Assembly: GCF_003339815.1 (NCBI RefSeq)
Contig: NZ_PPTT01000012.1
Location: forward strand, 53,283 to 117,282
Origin: Eggerthella sinensis
Lineage (GTDB): Bacteria; Actinomycetota; Coriobacteriia; Coriobacteriales; Eggerthellaceae
Reading direction: 5' to 3'
Length of the DNA: 64,000 nt
Shown: in pieces, positions 1-8,814 of the stretch
Position numbering within the stretch: position 1 is the first letter of the stretch
Layout of the letters: the number at the start of each line of letters is the position of its first letter
Notes under the pieces: generated by a model
Database searches by the model: none
What the model saw: the letters and a program-made list of their open reading frames with translations, nothing else
What the model was told of the DNA's origin: nothing
Position numbers and translations under genes: made by a program

Positions 1-2324
1 TAGATGGGCAGCGGGCCGTTGCCGTACAGGAGCAGATCCTCGCTCCACAGCTCCATCTTCGCGTTGTCGGACTGCGGATGCGCCGGAACCTCGGTGCCGT
101 CGGGCAGCGTGTAGCCGGGCGTACGGTACACCGCGCCCTGCTTGTTGCCGCGGAACATCGTGCTGAAGCCGGGCTTCATGTCGCCGCTCTTGCGCATCAT
201 GCCGCTTTCGTACTTCGGCATGCCGCGCACCTCGGTCATCTGCACGCCCGTGATGGAAATGCGCTCGCGGAAGTCCTCGAAGTTCGACTTGAGCTTCTCG
301 GGCAGCGTCGGCGGGCCGGCCAGCATGTAGTCGAACCACTCGTACTTGTCCTTCCAGTACATGTTCACGTTCATGTACTTCGCGAACTCGAAGCAGATGT
401 CCATGTCGTCCTTGCACTCGCCGAGCGGCGCATGGAACGGCTGGCGGATGAGCAGCGTGTGGCTCGTGGGGTATCCGTGGCCGGAGTGCGGCCATTCCAC
501 GCGGTCGACCTCGCTGGGGTGCGCGGCCGGCAGCAGGATGTCGGCGAGCTCTCCCGACGGGGTGATGTACAGGTCCACGTTCACGAAGAAGTCGAGCTTC
601 TTCATGCCCTCGGCGATCTGACGGCCGCTCTCGATGGACATGATGGGCTCGGACGTCTGCTGCCACAAACCGTGGATCTGGAACGGGTCGCCCTCGAGCA
701 TGGCCTTCGTGGTGGCGGCGCCGAAGCCGCCCTGCTGGCCGAGCACCACCTGGCCGCCGTTCTTCTGCACGGTTTCCACGAGCTCGCCGGTCTTGTCGTC
801 GGCCACCCATATCTTCTGGTGGCCGGTGTTCTGGCACACCGACAGGCGGTTGATGTTGCGCGCGGTGCTCATGCGCAGGTCGCTCATGAGGCCCTTCATC
901 TGCGGCACGATGTCGAACATCGAGTTCTCGTAACCGGTGGCGGGCTCGCGGGCGATGTTCTGGCCGCCCTCGGAATCGAAGTTGCCGGCGAGCGCCATCA
1001 TGATGGTGAACGCCTGCGAGATGCCGGACGTGTTGATGGAGAACTCAACCTTCTGGCCGCGCGTGAAGCACGCGTGCGGGCTCGCGTCGATGTAGGCGCT
1101 GATGGCCTCGCGGATCTTGTCCTCGGGCAGCTCGCAGAACTCGGCGGCGCGCTCGATGGTCCACGGCGTGACGTGCTCGACGAGGATGTCCCAGCTCGTG
1201 CGGTAGGTCTTGCCCTCGATCTCGCGGCTGCCGGACAGCGCCGGCTTCGCGTCGGCCACGATGGTGCCGTCGGCGTCGAGCCACTGCAGCGCCTTGTCGC
1301 CGCCTACGCCGTTCTTGTTCTGCCAGTCGCCGGACCAGTAGATCAGCTGGTCGTGCGCCTCGTCCCATGCGGGGTACAGCTCTTCGTTTCCGCCCTCTTT
1401 GATCATGGATTCGCGCAGCTGGTAGCCCGTGCCCTCTTCGTCGATGAAGAACGGCGCGTTCGTCCAGTAGCGGGCGAAGTCGGTGGCGCACTTGTCCGAG
1501 TGGATGATCTCGTTGATGAAGGCCAGGGCCAGCGCCATGTCGGAGCCGGGGCGGATGGGCAGCCAGATGTCGGCCTTCGAGGCCGTGCACGTGTAGCGCG
1601 GGTCGACGGCGATCACCTTCGCGCCGCGCTCCTGCGCGCGCTTCACGGTGAGCCAGTCGTAGTAGCCGCGGCTGCGCTCCTGGCGGCACCAGATGAGGAT
1701 GCAGTCGGCGTTGTTGCCGTCCCAGCCGGTGTACTGCGTCTCGTCGCCGTACAGGCGCTGCGACGTGAAGTAGGAGCCGAGCCAGCACAGGTTGCCCACG
1801 CCGAACGTGGCCGTGCTTCCCAGCTCGAGCCATAGGCGGTTGATGGCCTGGAACTGGTGGTTGTCGCGGCCCGTGCCGTACTGGTGCGCGATGGTGTGCC
1901 AGCCGTATTCCTCGCCGATCTTCGTGTACTCGTCGCGCGCGGTCTCGTAGGCTTCCTCCCACGTGATGCGCTTCCACTGGCCCGCGCCGCGCTCGCCCAC
2001 GCGCTTCTGCGGGTAGCGAATGCGCGTGGGGTTGTACAGCTCCTGCGGGATGGCGAACGCGCGCCCGCACAGGGTGCCCTCGCTGAACAGGTCGGGGTTG
2101 CCCTCCACCTTCACGAGGCGTCCGTCCTTGACGTGCCCGAACAGCGCGCAGCGCCCGTAGCACTGGCGGCATGCGCTGGGGATCACCTGCACGTCGTCCC
2201 CGCTCGACGGTGCGCTCCCCTCGCCCTCTTGAGCGAATGCGCTGGTGGTGTTCAGCAGCAACGCTGACGATGCTGCCAGGGCCGAAGTCTTCACGAAACT
2301 TCGGCGGCTCATATGTAGCGACAT
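1..2324 (-). CDS. Tat-exported molybdopterin oxidoreductase, catechol-dehydroxylase-like (C-terminus beyond window)
   Basis: Catalytic subunit of the DMSO-reductase superfamily, probably periplasmic and reducing an organic substrate. At least 774 codons are present; the C-terminus lies beyond position 1. The N-terminus has a Tat signal (SRRSFVK, residues 6-12, then a hydrophobic stretch to about 31). A 4Fe-4S site follows: C52-x2-C55-x3-C59-x26-C86. The molybdenum ligand should lie near residue 180 (GNLCWLGS; C180 or S184, not certain). The ATG at 2324 was chosen because GGAGG lies 4 nt upstream; a second ATG at 2312 is too far from it. The LuxR gene just upstream on the same strand is the likely activator. 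Lone Tat molybdoenzymes beside membrane LuxR regulators are typical of Eggerthella catechol dehydroxylases, but the substrate cannot be read from the sequence. Confidence 0.87.
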   Translation of the reverse strand, partial: MSLHMSRRSFVKTSALAASSALLLNTTSAFAQEGEGSAPSSGDDVQVIPSACRQCYGRCALFGHVKDGRLVKVEGNPDLFSEGTLCGRAFAIPQELYNPTRIRYPQKRVGERGAGQWKRITWEEAYETARDEYTKIGEEYGWHTIAHQYGTGRDNHQFQAINRLWLELGSTATFGVGNLCWLGSYFTSQRLYGDETQYTGWDGNNADCILIWCRQERSRGYYDWLTVKRAQERGAKVIAVDPRYTCTASKADIWLPIRPGSDMALALAFINEIIHSDKCATDFARYWTNAPFFIDEEGTGYQLRESMIKEGGNEELYPAWDEAHDQLIYWSGDWQNKNGVGGDKALQWLDADGTIVADAKPALSGSREIEGKTYRTSWDILVEHVTPWTIERAAEFCELPEDKIREAISAYIDASPHACFTRGQKVEFSINTSGISQAFTIMMALAGNFDSEGGQNIAREPATGYENSMFDIVPQMKGLMSDLRMSTARNINRLSVCQNTGHQKIWVADDKTGELVETVQKNGGQVVLGQQGGFGAATTKAMLEGDPFQIHGLWQQTSEPIMSIESGRQIAEGMKKLDFFVNVDLYITPSGELADILLPAAHPSEVDRVEWPHSGHGYPTSHTLLIRQPFHAPLGECKDDMDICFEFAKYMNVNMYWKDKYEWFDYMLAGPPTLPEKLKSNFEDFRERISITGVQMTEVRGMPKYESGMMRKSGDMKPGFSTMFRGNKQGAVYRTPGYTLPDGTEVPAHPQSDNAKMELWSEDLLLYGNGPLPI

Positions 2325-2467
2325 CTCTCCTCCGTTTGCTCTCTCGTCTCTTCCCTGATCGTTCCGGCGGCGCCTCGTCAGCGCCCCCGTCACGGGCATC
2401 AGTATCGAGTACGAGGGCAAACGAAGCCCATACCCCTTGCGAGCATATTTTGCCGCGTTAAGCGAAA

Positions 2468-2484
2468 TACCACCTGAGGTGGTA
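2468..2484. promoter_or_regulatory. 8-1-8 palindrome, candidate LuxR operator (or weak terminator)
   Basis: TACCACCT-G-AGGTGGTA is a perfect dyad between the LuxR gene (stop at 2510) and the molybdopterin gene (start 2324). A minus-strand -10-like TATGCT lies at 2447-2442. If transcription starts about 7 nt further on, the dyad is centred near -41, the usual place for a class II activator. A mild T-rich stretch follows it on the minus strand, so it could instead end the luxR transcript. Confidence 0.45.
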
Positions 2485-2509
2485 GACGAATCATCAGGAG
2501 AAACGCCCG

Positions 2510-3946
2510 CTACTCCTTGATACTCTCCTCGGTGCTCTCCACAAGGCCGATCAGCTCCTGCTTGGAATGGATACCCATCTTCTGGTAGATGTTGCGGGCG
2601 TGCACCTTCACGGTGCCCTCCGAGATGAACAGCTTCTCGGCGATGGCCTGCTTGTCCTTGCCGCGCGCCATGAGCGCCACGATCTCGCACTCGCGCTTCG
2701 TGAGCTTCCACTGATCGGCCAGTATGAGACAGCTCTGCTCGAGCGTGAGCCCCACCTGCTCGTCGGAGTCGTCGATGGCCGTCATGCCCCAGCGGGTTTT
2801 CAGGTTGCTCGCGTTCATGAGGTACATGGCCGACACGAACACGAACAGCAGCAGAAACACGATGAACGCCGGGGGCAGCAGCGTCGGGTCGGCCGCCTGG
2901 CCGAAGAAGTGGAACAGCATGAGGCCGATGAAGCTGCCCATCATGGCGCCGATCACCACGCCCAGGCTGAGCAGGTAGTAGTCGGAGTCCTGATAGCGAA
3001 TGAGGTACACGACGAGCGCGAGGATAGTGGCGGCGAACAGCTGCCGGCCGATGAGGAACAGCAGCGAGCCGCCGTTGAGCGCATGGTTGCCCTCGAGCAC
3101 GAACAGCGCGATGCCGGCCGCCATGACGGGCAGGCACATCCGGAACAACGCGCTGTTGAAGCTGCCCCGCAGGTGCAGCAGGATGGCGAAGATGAGCACG
3201 GCCGACACGACGAAGGCGAGCGAGAAGATGACCATCTTCACGTCCGAGGGCATCTTCGCGTCGTCCACGGCGGCCACGACGCCCTCCATCACGCCCGCCA
3301 TGAGGATGGTGAGCAGCAGGATCTTCGGCACCTTCTGACCGGGCACCGCCTTGATGCGCGCCGCCCTGCTCGCCGGCTCCGACAGGCGGAAGTACACCAA
3401 CATGAGCAGCGGGATGAGGCTCATGAACGCGATGAACACCTCGAGCGGCACGAGGCTCGACAGCGGCGCCACGACGAGCAGCTCGATGCAGCAGGCGATG
3501 CTGCAGCGCACCGAGCAGGTGACGCCCGCGGCAGCCAGGCGCCGCACCACTTCGGGCAGGAAGCACACGCATCCTCCCGACGTGAAGATGACGCACGGCA
3601 GGATGAGCCACACCTGATGCAGCATGTGCACCGCCACGAGCTGCACGAGCGGGGCCACGGAGGCGCACACGGCCGCCGCCACGAGCACGCGGTCGTTCTC
3701 GATGCGCTTGCCGAACAGCACCGAGGCACCCAACATCACGATGCAGGCCACGAGCGCGACGAACACCGCGATGAAACTGCCCAGCATAGGCAGCGTGATC
3801 TGCTCGAGCGCGCGGGCGGGTATGCGGAAGTTCCGGTAGATGAAGAACACCTCGCACGCCGAAAGGCAGAACACGGCGATGGTGAACGCCTCGTTGTGCG
3901 CCGCGAAGAACGATTGCGCGCGCTTGCGCGCTTTGCCAGCTTCCAT
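2510..3946 (-). CDS. Membrane-anchored LuxR-family transcriptional regulator
   Basis: A 478-residue regulator with an N-terminal half of many hydrophobic segments (roughly residues 20-395, about 10-12 helices) and a C-terminal LuxR/GerE helix-turn-helix from about residue 415 (LTKRECEIVALMARGKDKQ, then ISEGTVKVH). It has no receiver domain, so the membrane part probably senses the signal, possibly the substrate of the adjacent oxidoreductase. ATG at 3946 was chosen because AGGGGGAG lies just upstream; a longer frame to 4024 lacks such a site. It is co-oriented with and upstream of the molybdopterin gene, which it likely activates. Three similar regulators occur at 27337, 40108 and 60637. Confidence 0.88.
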   Translation of the reverse strand: MEAGKARKRAQSFFAAHNEAFTIAVFCLSACEVFFIYRNFRIPARALEQITLPMLGSFIAVFVALVACIVMLGASVLFGKRIENDRVLVAAAVCASVAPLVQLVAVHMLHQVWLILPCVIFTSGGCVCFLPEVVRRLAAAGVTCSVRCSIACCIELLVVAPLSSLVPLEVFIAFMSLIPLLMLVYFRLSEPASRAARIKAVPGQKVPKILLLTILMAGVMEGVVAAVDDAKMPSDVKMVIFSLAFVVSAVLIFAILLHLRGSFNSALFRMCLPVMAAGIALFVLEGNHALNGGSLLFLIGRQLFAATILALVVYLIRYQDSDYYLLSLGVVIGAMMGSFIGLMLFHFFGQAADPTLLPPAFIVFLLLFVFVSAMYLMNASNLKTRWGMTAIDDSDEQVGLTLEQSCLILADQWKLTKRECEIVALMARGKDKQAIAEKLFISEGTVKVHARNIYQKMGIHSKQELIGLVESTEESIKE

Positions 3947-4013
3947 GGCTCTCCCCCTGTGGGCTGCGTCCCGCCCCCTCGAGGCAGGTTCCCTCCACCG
4001 CAGCCGCTCGTTA

Positions 4014-4035
4014 GTATAGCCCAAGCGCGCTATAC
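4014..4035. promoter_or_regulatory. Promoter with 7-8-7 inverted repeat upstream of the LuxR gene
   Basis: GTATAGC-N8-GCTATAC is a perfect inverted repeat. On the minus strand it contains two -10-like elements (TATAGC, and TATACT at 4018-4013). Lying 68-89 bp upstream of the LuxR start at 3946, it could be an autoregulatory operator or just paired -10 elements. Confidence 0.35.
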
Positions 4036-4127
4036 GATGAGCCGCAAGCGCACCGATATCCCGCGTTTCAAGAAAACGAGGGGCTATCGGGCGCGGGGGT
4101 TACCGGGCGCGGGAGCGGGCCGTGCGC

Positions 4128-5384
4128 CTACCGTGCGCCGGCGCGCACGGCCGCGCTCGTGCGGGCGCCGGCACGCAGCACGGGGATGGCGCACGCCACG
4201 AGCAGCGCGCCCATGCAGGCGGGCGCGGCGGGGCCCAGCAGCACGTACAGCTGGCCGCCGGCGAGGGGGCCGACGATGCGTGCAAGCGACTGCAGGGACT
4301 GGCTCGCGCCGAGCGTCCGGCCCTGATCGGCTTCGTCGGCCGCCTTCGACAGCATGCCGTTGCACGACGGGCCGAAGATGGAATCGCCGAAACCGTAGGC
4401 GAAGACGGCGGCCACGAACAGCGGCGGCTGCACCGCAAGCGCCGACGCGGCGATGAGGGCGTACCCGGCCACCTCCGCGCTCATGCCCACGACGGCGATC
4501 TGCACGTCGCTCAGCCGTCGCAGCAAGCGCGGCATGACGAGGCCCTGCGCCACGATGTCCTGCACGCCCAGGATGGAGAACACGAGCCCGATGACGGCGG
4601 GGTCCCAAGCGAACACGTCGAGGCAGAACGGCGAGAAGATGCCCTGCAGCGACCCGGACGCCGTCCACACCAGCAGCGCCCCGCACAGCAGCAGCCCGAT
4701 GGTGCCGAGGGACAGCACGCCCTTCAACTGGGTGAACGGGTTGAGCCGCGCGAGGGGCACGGCGGGGATGCGCGCGGATGCGGCCAGGCTCTCGGGCATG
4801 CAGAAGAAGCCGAAGATGCAGTTGAGCAGCGTGATGCCCGCGCCGAAGAACAGGGGCGTCGAAGCGCCGAACTGCGCGAGCAGACCGCCCATGGCAGGGC
4901 CGATGATCACGCCCGCGCCCGACAGCGCGCTCACCCATCCGAAGTACTTCGTGCGCTCGTCGCGCGGCGTGATGTCGGCGAAGTACGCGAAGATGGTGCC
5001 GATGCTGCCGCCCGTGAGACCTTCGATGATGCGGCCGACGAACAGCACGCCGAGCGCGCCCCCGATGCCGAGCACGAGGTAGCCCGCGGCGGAACCCAGC
5101 AGGCAGACGAGCAGCAGCGGGCGGCGGCCGAAGCGGTCGCTCAGCGCGCCGAGGCCGGGGGCGACGAGGAACACGCAGGCGGCGTACACCGATACGAGCA
5201 GCGTGACCACGGTGGCCTGCTGCGCCGGGTCGCTCACATAGGGCTGCACGAGAAACGGCAGGACCGGCATGATGATGCTGAAGCCGATGCCACAGAGAAA
5301 CGTCGACGCGAGACCGAACGCGAGGGCTTTCGGGTCGACGGAGTGCCCGGCGCCGCGAGGCGCGCGAGAAGAAGGTGGGAACAT
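4128..5384 (-). CDS. MFS drug-efflux transporter, TetA/multidrug-type
   Basis: A 418-residue 12-helix transporter of the major facilitator superfamily, inner membrane. Motif A is present after helix 2 (GALSDRFGRRP, about 79-89), and GPAMGGLLAQFG in helix 5 resembles the drug:H+ antiporter motif C. Overall it resembles the Tet/DHA1 group of proton-driven exporters; the substrate is unknown. ATG at 5384 has GAGG 7 nt upstream. The MarR gene lies immediately upstream on the same strand, and two related inverted-repeat elements sit in the intergenic region, the usual arrangement of a MarR-controlled efflux pump. Confidence 0.88.
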   Translation of the reverse strand: MFPPSSRAPRGAGHSVDPKALAFGLASTFLCGIGFSIIMPVLPFLVQPYVSDPAQQATVVTLLVSVYAACVFLVAPGLGALSDRFGRRPLLLVCLLGSAAGYLVLGIGGALGVLFVGRIIEGLTGGSIGTIFAYFADITPRDERTKYFGWVSALSGAGVIIGPAMGGLLAQFGASTPLFFGAGITLLNCIFGFFCMPESLAASARIPAVPLARLNPFTQLKGVLSLGTIGLLLCGALLVWTASGSLQGIFSPFCLDVFAWDPAVIGLVFSILGVQDIVAQGLVMPRLLRRLSDVQIAVVGMSAEVAGYALIAASALAVQPPLFVAAVFAYGFGDSIFGPSCNGMLSKAADEADQGRTLGASQSLQSLARIVGPLAGGQLYVLLGPAAPACMGALLVACAIPVLRAGARTSAAVRAGAR

Positions 5385-5440
5385 GGGAATACCTCGAACC
5401 TTGATCGTGTGAAGGGATGCAGCGAATCTGCTGCGATGAT

Positions 5441-5490
5441 TGTTTCCTAGGACACACGTACTCTAGCACATTATTGATTCCTTGGAAACA
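5441..5490. promoter_or_regulatory. Paired MarR-type operator candidates upstream of the MFS pump
   Basis: TGTTTCCTAGG (5441-5451) and CCTTGGAAACA (5480-5490) form a near-perfect inverted repeat (10 of 11 pairs). Each half is itself roughly palindromic around TTCC-W-AGGA. The two sites lie 57-106 bp upstream of the MFS start, between it and the marR stop. MarR regulators commonly bind such short palindromes; binding here is inferred. Confidence 0.4.
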
Positions 5491-5558
5491 TTTATTTTGG
5501 TAGAACTACCGGGCGGGGTGCTGCGGGGGATTTCGGCAGGTTCGGGGCGGCGCGGGCG

Positions 5559-6032
5559 CTACGCGGAGGGGGCTCCGTCGTCGAGCGCGCGCAGCTCGGC
5601 CTCGAGATGGGCGCGGTAGGCATCGGCGAACGCGAGCACGCGTTCGAACTCCTCGTCGCTGAACTGCTGGAACACCGCTTCGTCGCGTCGACCGAACGCC
5701 TCGTGGGCCGCATCGTGCACGGCAGCCACGTCCCGGCCCTTCGCGGTGAGGGCGACGTAGACTTCCTTCTTATTGTCGGGCTTGCGGTAGGTTTCGACGA
5801 GCCCCTTCTCCATGAGCTTCTTAGTCACTTTGCTGAGCGCGCTCCGCGTCATGCAGAACGCGTCGGCGAGCCTCGTCACGTTGCAGTCATCGTGCTTCGC
5901 GAGGTACTCCACGGCGTGCACCTCCGAGGACGTGTAGCCCCCGAGCCGCTCCTCCATGGTGTGCTTGTTGAGCAGCACGAGCTTGTTCACGAGATCGCTG
6001 AAGCTGGTCAGCACGAGTTCTTCCCTGTTCAC
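5559..6032 (-). CDS. MarR-family transcriptional regulator
   Basis: A 157-residue winged-helix regulator. The recognition region is TRLADAFCMTRSALSKVTKK, followed by a wing containing RKPDNKKEVYVALTAKG. The N- and C-terminal helices would form the dimer interface. Start is GTG at 6032, with GGGGAGGG upstream, 12 nt after the gluQ stop, so it may be read from the gluQ transcript as well. It lies directly upstream of the MFS pump and probably represses it in response to the pump's substrate. Confidence 0.88.
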   Translation of the reverse strand: MNREELVLTSFSDLVNKLVLLNKHTMEERLGGYTSSEVHAVEYLAKHDDCNVTRLADAFCMTRSALSKVTKKLMEKGLVETYRKPDNKKEVYVALTAKGRDVAAVHDAAHEAFGRRDEAVFQQFSDEEFERVLAFADAYRAHLEAELRALDDGAPSA

Positions 6033-6044
6033 GATGGCCCTCCC

Positions 6045-6983
6045 CTAGCGCCAGGTCACTTGGACGAGATCGTCGAACCGCGCGCCGAACGTCGCCACGT
6101 CGAAGCCGGCGAGCAGCTCTTCGGGCGTGGCGGGGTCGCTGGTGGGCGCGAGGCCCGTGATGCCGGCGATGTGGCCGACGACGCCCGCAGGCGTCTTGAA
6201 GCGCGCGAGCAAGGCGTCGAGCGCCGCGTCGCGGTCGCGCTTGGACAGCCGCCGGTCGCGTTCGGCGACGAGCAGCGGGATGTGCGCGTAGACGGGATGC
6301 GGCAGGCCGAGCAGCGTTTGCAGGTGGATTTGCTGCGGCGTGGAGCACAGCAGGTCGACGCCGCGCACGACCGAGTTCACGCCCTGCGCCGCATCGTCCA
6401 CCACGACGGCAAGCTGGTAGGCGAAGGCGCCGTCGGAGCGCTGCACGAGGAAGTCGCCGCAGTCCGTGGCGAGGTTCTGCGCGTAGCGGCCCTGCACGAG
6501 GTCGTCGAAGGCGACGGCGGCGTCGGGCACGATGAGGCGCTGCGCCGGCGTGCGCTCCGCCGCGCGGCGGGCGCGCTCGCCCTCCGAGAGGCTGCGGCAG
6601 GTGCCGGGATACACGGGCTTCTCGCCCCGATGCGGGGCCGACGCCGCGTGCAGGTCGGCGCGCGTGCAGAAGCAGGGGTACACGAGCCCGCGCTCGCGCA
6701 GCTCGTCGAAGGCCGCCCGATAGGCTTCCGTGCGGTCGTGCTGGAAGTACGGCCCCTCGTCCCACGTGAGCCCGAGCGCCTCGAAATCGCGCTGCACCGC
6801 GTCGACGTACTGCGGCTTCGAGCGCTCGGCGTCGAGGTCCTCGATGCGCAGGACGATGCGACCGCCCTGCGACTTCGCCACGAGCCACGCGGCAAGCGCC
6901 GCGAACACGTTGCCCGCATGCATCCGCCCCGTAGGCGAAGGAGCAAACCGCCCCACGACGGGAGCGGGAGCTGCGACTGGCAT
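6045..6983 (-). CDS. gluQ: Glutamyl-Q tRNA(Asp) synthetase
   Basis: A truncated class I synthetase paralogue of GluRS (312 residues, lacking the anticodon-binding domain) that attaches glutamate to queuosine in tRNA-Asp. The nucleotide-binding signature is GRFAPSPTGRMHAGN (HAGN at 22-25), and the KMSKS-like loop is RLSK with K248. The zinc motif typical of GluQ-RS is present: C104-x-C106, Y125, C129. It starts 20 nt after the upstream PaaK gene ends, so it may share that transcript, though no functional link is apparent. Confidence 0.93.
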   Translation of the reverse strand: MPVAAPAPVVGRFAPSPTGRMHAGNVFAALAAWLVAKSQGGRIVLRIEDLDAERSKPQYVDAVQRDFEALGLTWDEGPYFQHDRTEAYRAAFDELRERGLVYPCFCTRADLHAASAPHRGEKPVYPGTCRSLSEGERARRAAERTPAQRLIVPDAAVAFDDLVQGRYAQNLATDCGDFLVQRSDGAFAYQLAVVVDDAAQGVNSVVRGVDLLCSTPQQIHLQTLLGLPHPVYAHIPLLVAERDRRLSKRDRDAALDALLARFKTPAGVVGHIAGITGLAPTSDPATPEELLAGFDVATFGARFDDLVQVTWR

Positions 6984-7003
6984 GTACGTCCTCCGATCCG
7001 GTC

Positions 7004-8383
7004 CTACCGCAGATCTTCCACGTGCTTGGCTTTGCCGGTGGTGCGCTCGATGCCGCCGGGCTCGACGAGCTTCACTTTGACGCCGACGAGCAGCACGCCC
7101 TTGAGCTTTTCGGCGATGGACGCGCGCAGGGCCTCCATGTCCTCGAAGGAGTCGCTGAACGCTTCGGGCTTGAGCTCGACGTGCACGGTCATGCGGTCGA
7201 GGCCGTTCGCGTTCTCCACGACGATGCGGTAGTGGGGCGTCACGCCGTCGATGCCGGCCAGCACGTCCTCCACCTGCGAGGGGAACACGTTCGTGCCGCG
7301 GATGATGAGCATGTCGTCCGAACGGGCGCGCACCTTCTGCATGCGGGCCGTCGTGCGGCCGCAGGCGCAGGGCTCGGTGATGACGCGCGTCAGGTCGTGC
7401 GTGCGGTAGCGCAGCACGGGGATGGCCTGCTTGCCGAGCGGCGTGAGCACGAGCTCGCCCGTCTCACCCTCGCCCACCGGCTCGCCGGTGTCGGGGTCGA
7501 CGACCTCCCACAGGAAGTGGTCTTCGGCGATGTGCTGCATGTCGCGCGCGGCCAGGCATTCGCCCGACACGCCCGGGCCCATGACCTCGGTCAGGCCGTA
7601 GTTGTCGGTGCACACGATGTGCATGCGGCTCTCGATCTCGGCTTTGAGGCCCGGTGGGCACGGCTCGCCGCCGAACAGGCCCACGCGCAACGGCGAGCGC
7701 TCCCAGTCGTAGCCCATCTTCTCCCCCACCTCGCACACGTGCAGGGCGTAGGACGGCGTGGCCACGAGCACGGTGGTGCCGTAATCCTCGATCATGGCGA
7801 TGTGCCGCTCGGTGTTGCCCGACCCGGCGGGAATCATCATGCAGCCCAGCTTCTGCAGCCCGTAGTGCAGGCCGAAGCCGCCGGTGAACATGCCGTAGCC
7901 GAACGCCATCTGCGCGCGGTCTCCGGGCACGACGCCCGCCATCTGCACGAGACGCATGATGCAGTCGGCCCACATGTCCATGTCGCTGGCGTTGTAGCCC
8001 ACCACGATGGGCTTGCCCGTGGTGCCCGAGGACGCGTGCAGCTCCACCACCTCGTCGAGCGGCACGGCGAACAGGCCGTACGGGAACGTGTCGCGCAGCG
8101 CGGACTTGTCCGTGAACGGCAGTTTCCGCACGTCGTCGAGGGTCTTGATGTCGGCAGGCGTCACGCCCAGCTCGTCCATGCGGGCGCGGTACCAGGGCAC
8201 GCGCTCGTACGTCCACGCCACCTGCGCGATGAGCTTCTCCAGCTGGATGGCGCGGATGCGCTCGCGCGGGGCGCACTCGACGGCGGGGTTGTGGATGGGC
8301 AGGTTGGAGAAGTCGCCCGCCGCGGCGGCGGCGAGCGCCGCCCCCTTCACGGTCATGTCGATCGTATCGGCCATATCGCTCAC
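7004..8383 (-). CDS. Phenylacetate-CoA ligase family protein (PaaK 1)
   Basis: An AMP-forming aryl-acid CoA ligase of 459 residues. The ATP loop is SSGTTGKP (118-125), followed by FGYGMFTGGFG and the adenylate motif YGLTEVMGPGV. The hinge region has YRTHDLTR, and a CACGRT segment matches the small-cofactor site of anaerobic PaaK enzymes. It should convert arylacetates such as phenylacetate or indoleacetate to CoA thioesters with ATP. Start is GTG at 8383, overlapping the TGA of the upstream ACT gene (GTGA), which implies translational coupling. It is the last gene of iorA-iorB-ACT-paaK, so it works with arylpyruvate oxidation. Confidence 0.92.
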   Translation of the reverse strand: MSDMADTIDMTVKGAALAAAAAGDFSNLPIHNPAVECAPRERIRAIQLEKLIAQVAWTYERVPWYRARMDELGVTPADIKTLDDVRKLPFTDKSALRDTFPYGLFAVPLDEVVELHASSGTTGKPIVVGYNASDMDMWADCIMRLVQMAGVVPGDRAQMAFGYGMFTGGFGLHYGLQKLGCMMIPAGSGNTERHIAMIEDYGTTVLVATPSYALHVCEVGEKMGYDWERSPLRVGLFGGEPCPPGLKAEIESRMHIVCTDNYGLTEVMGPGVSGECLAARDMQHIAEDHFLWEVVDPDTGEPVGEGETGELVLTPLGKQAIPVLRYRTHDLTRVITEPCACGRTTARMQKVRARSDDMLIIRGTNVFPSQVEDVLAGIDGVTPHYRIVVENANGLDRMTVHVELKPEAFSDSFEDMEALRASIAEKLKGVLLVGVKVKLVEPGGIERTTGKAKHVEDLR

Positions 8384-8814
8384 CGACCCTCGCCGGTGAC
8401 GGGGCGCGCGAGATCGTCCTGCCCGATGAGCTCCACCGGCTTAGCCGCCAGCAGCTCCTCGGCGCGGGCCAGGTCCTTCACGGACAGCGCGATGTAGGTG
8501 GAGATGAGCGAATAGCTGTACGTCACGTTGATGCCGCAGTCGGCCATGATGCCCATGACGCGCGCGAGCTCGCCCGGCGTGTCGTCGAGGCGCGCGCACA
8601 GCACGTCCGAGCTCGTGGCGGCGGCGCCCATGTCGCGCAGCACGGCGAGCGCCTTGTCGGGCGCGTCCACGATGAACCGCACGATGCCGTAATCGCCCGT
8701 GTCCGAGGCGCTGTAGCCGCGCACGCTCACGCCGGCCTCCTCGAACGCGTCGAGCACGCGACGCAGATGACCGGGACGGCTTTCCAGGAACACGCTGATC
8801 TGCTGGACGCTCAT
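8380..8814 (-). CDS. Tandem ACT-domain protein 1
   Basis: A 144-residue soluble protein made of two ACT modules: about 1-68 (beginning QQISVFLESRPGHLRRVLDA) and about 69-135 (LDDTPGELARVMGIMADCGI). ACT pairs bind amino acids and regulate partner enzymes; such proteins regularly accompany PaaK-type ligases and indolepyruvate oxidoreductases. The start is ATG 8814, whose ATGA overlaps the iorB stop; longer readings in frame are poor protein. Its own stop overlaps the PaaK start. A role as sensor of aromatic amino acids for the pathway is inferred. It is a paralogue of the protein at 13186. Confidence 0.88.
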   Translation of the reverse strand: MSVQQISVFLESRPGHLRRVLDAFEEAGVSVRGYSASDTGDYGIVRFIVDAPDKALAVLRDMGAAATSSDVLCARLDDTPGELARVMGIMADCGINVTYSYSLISTYIALSVKDLARAEELLAAKPVELIGQDDLARPVTGEGR

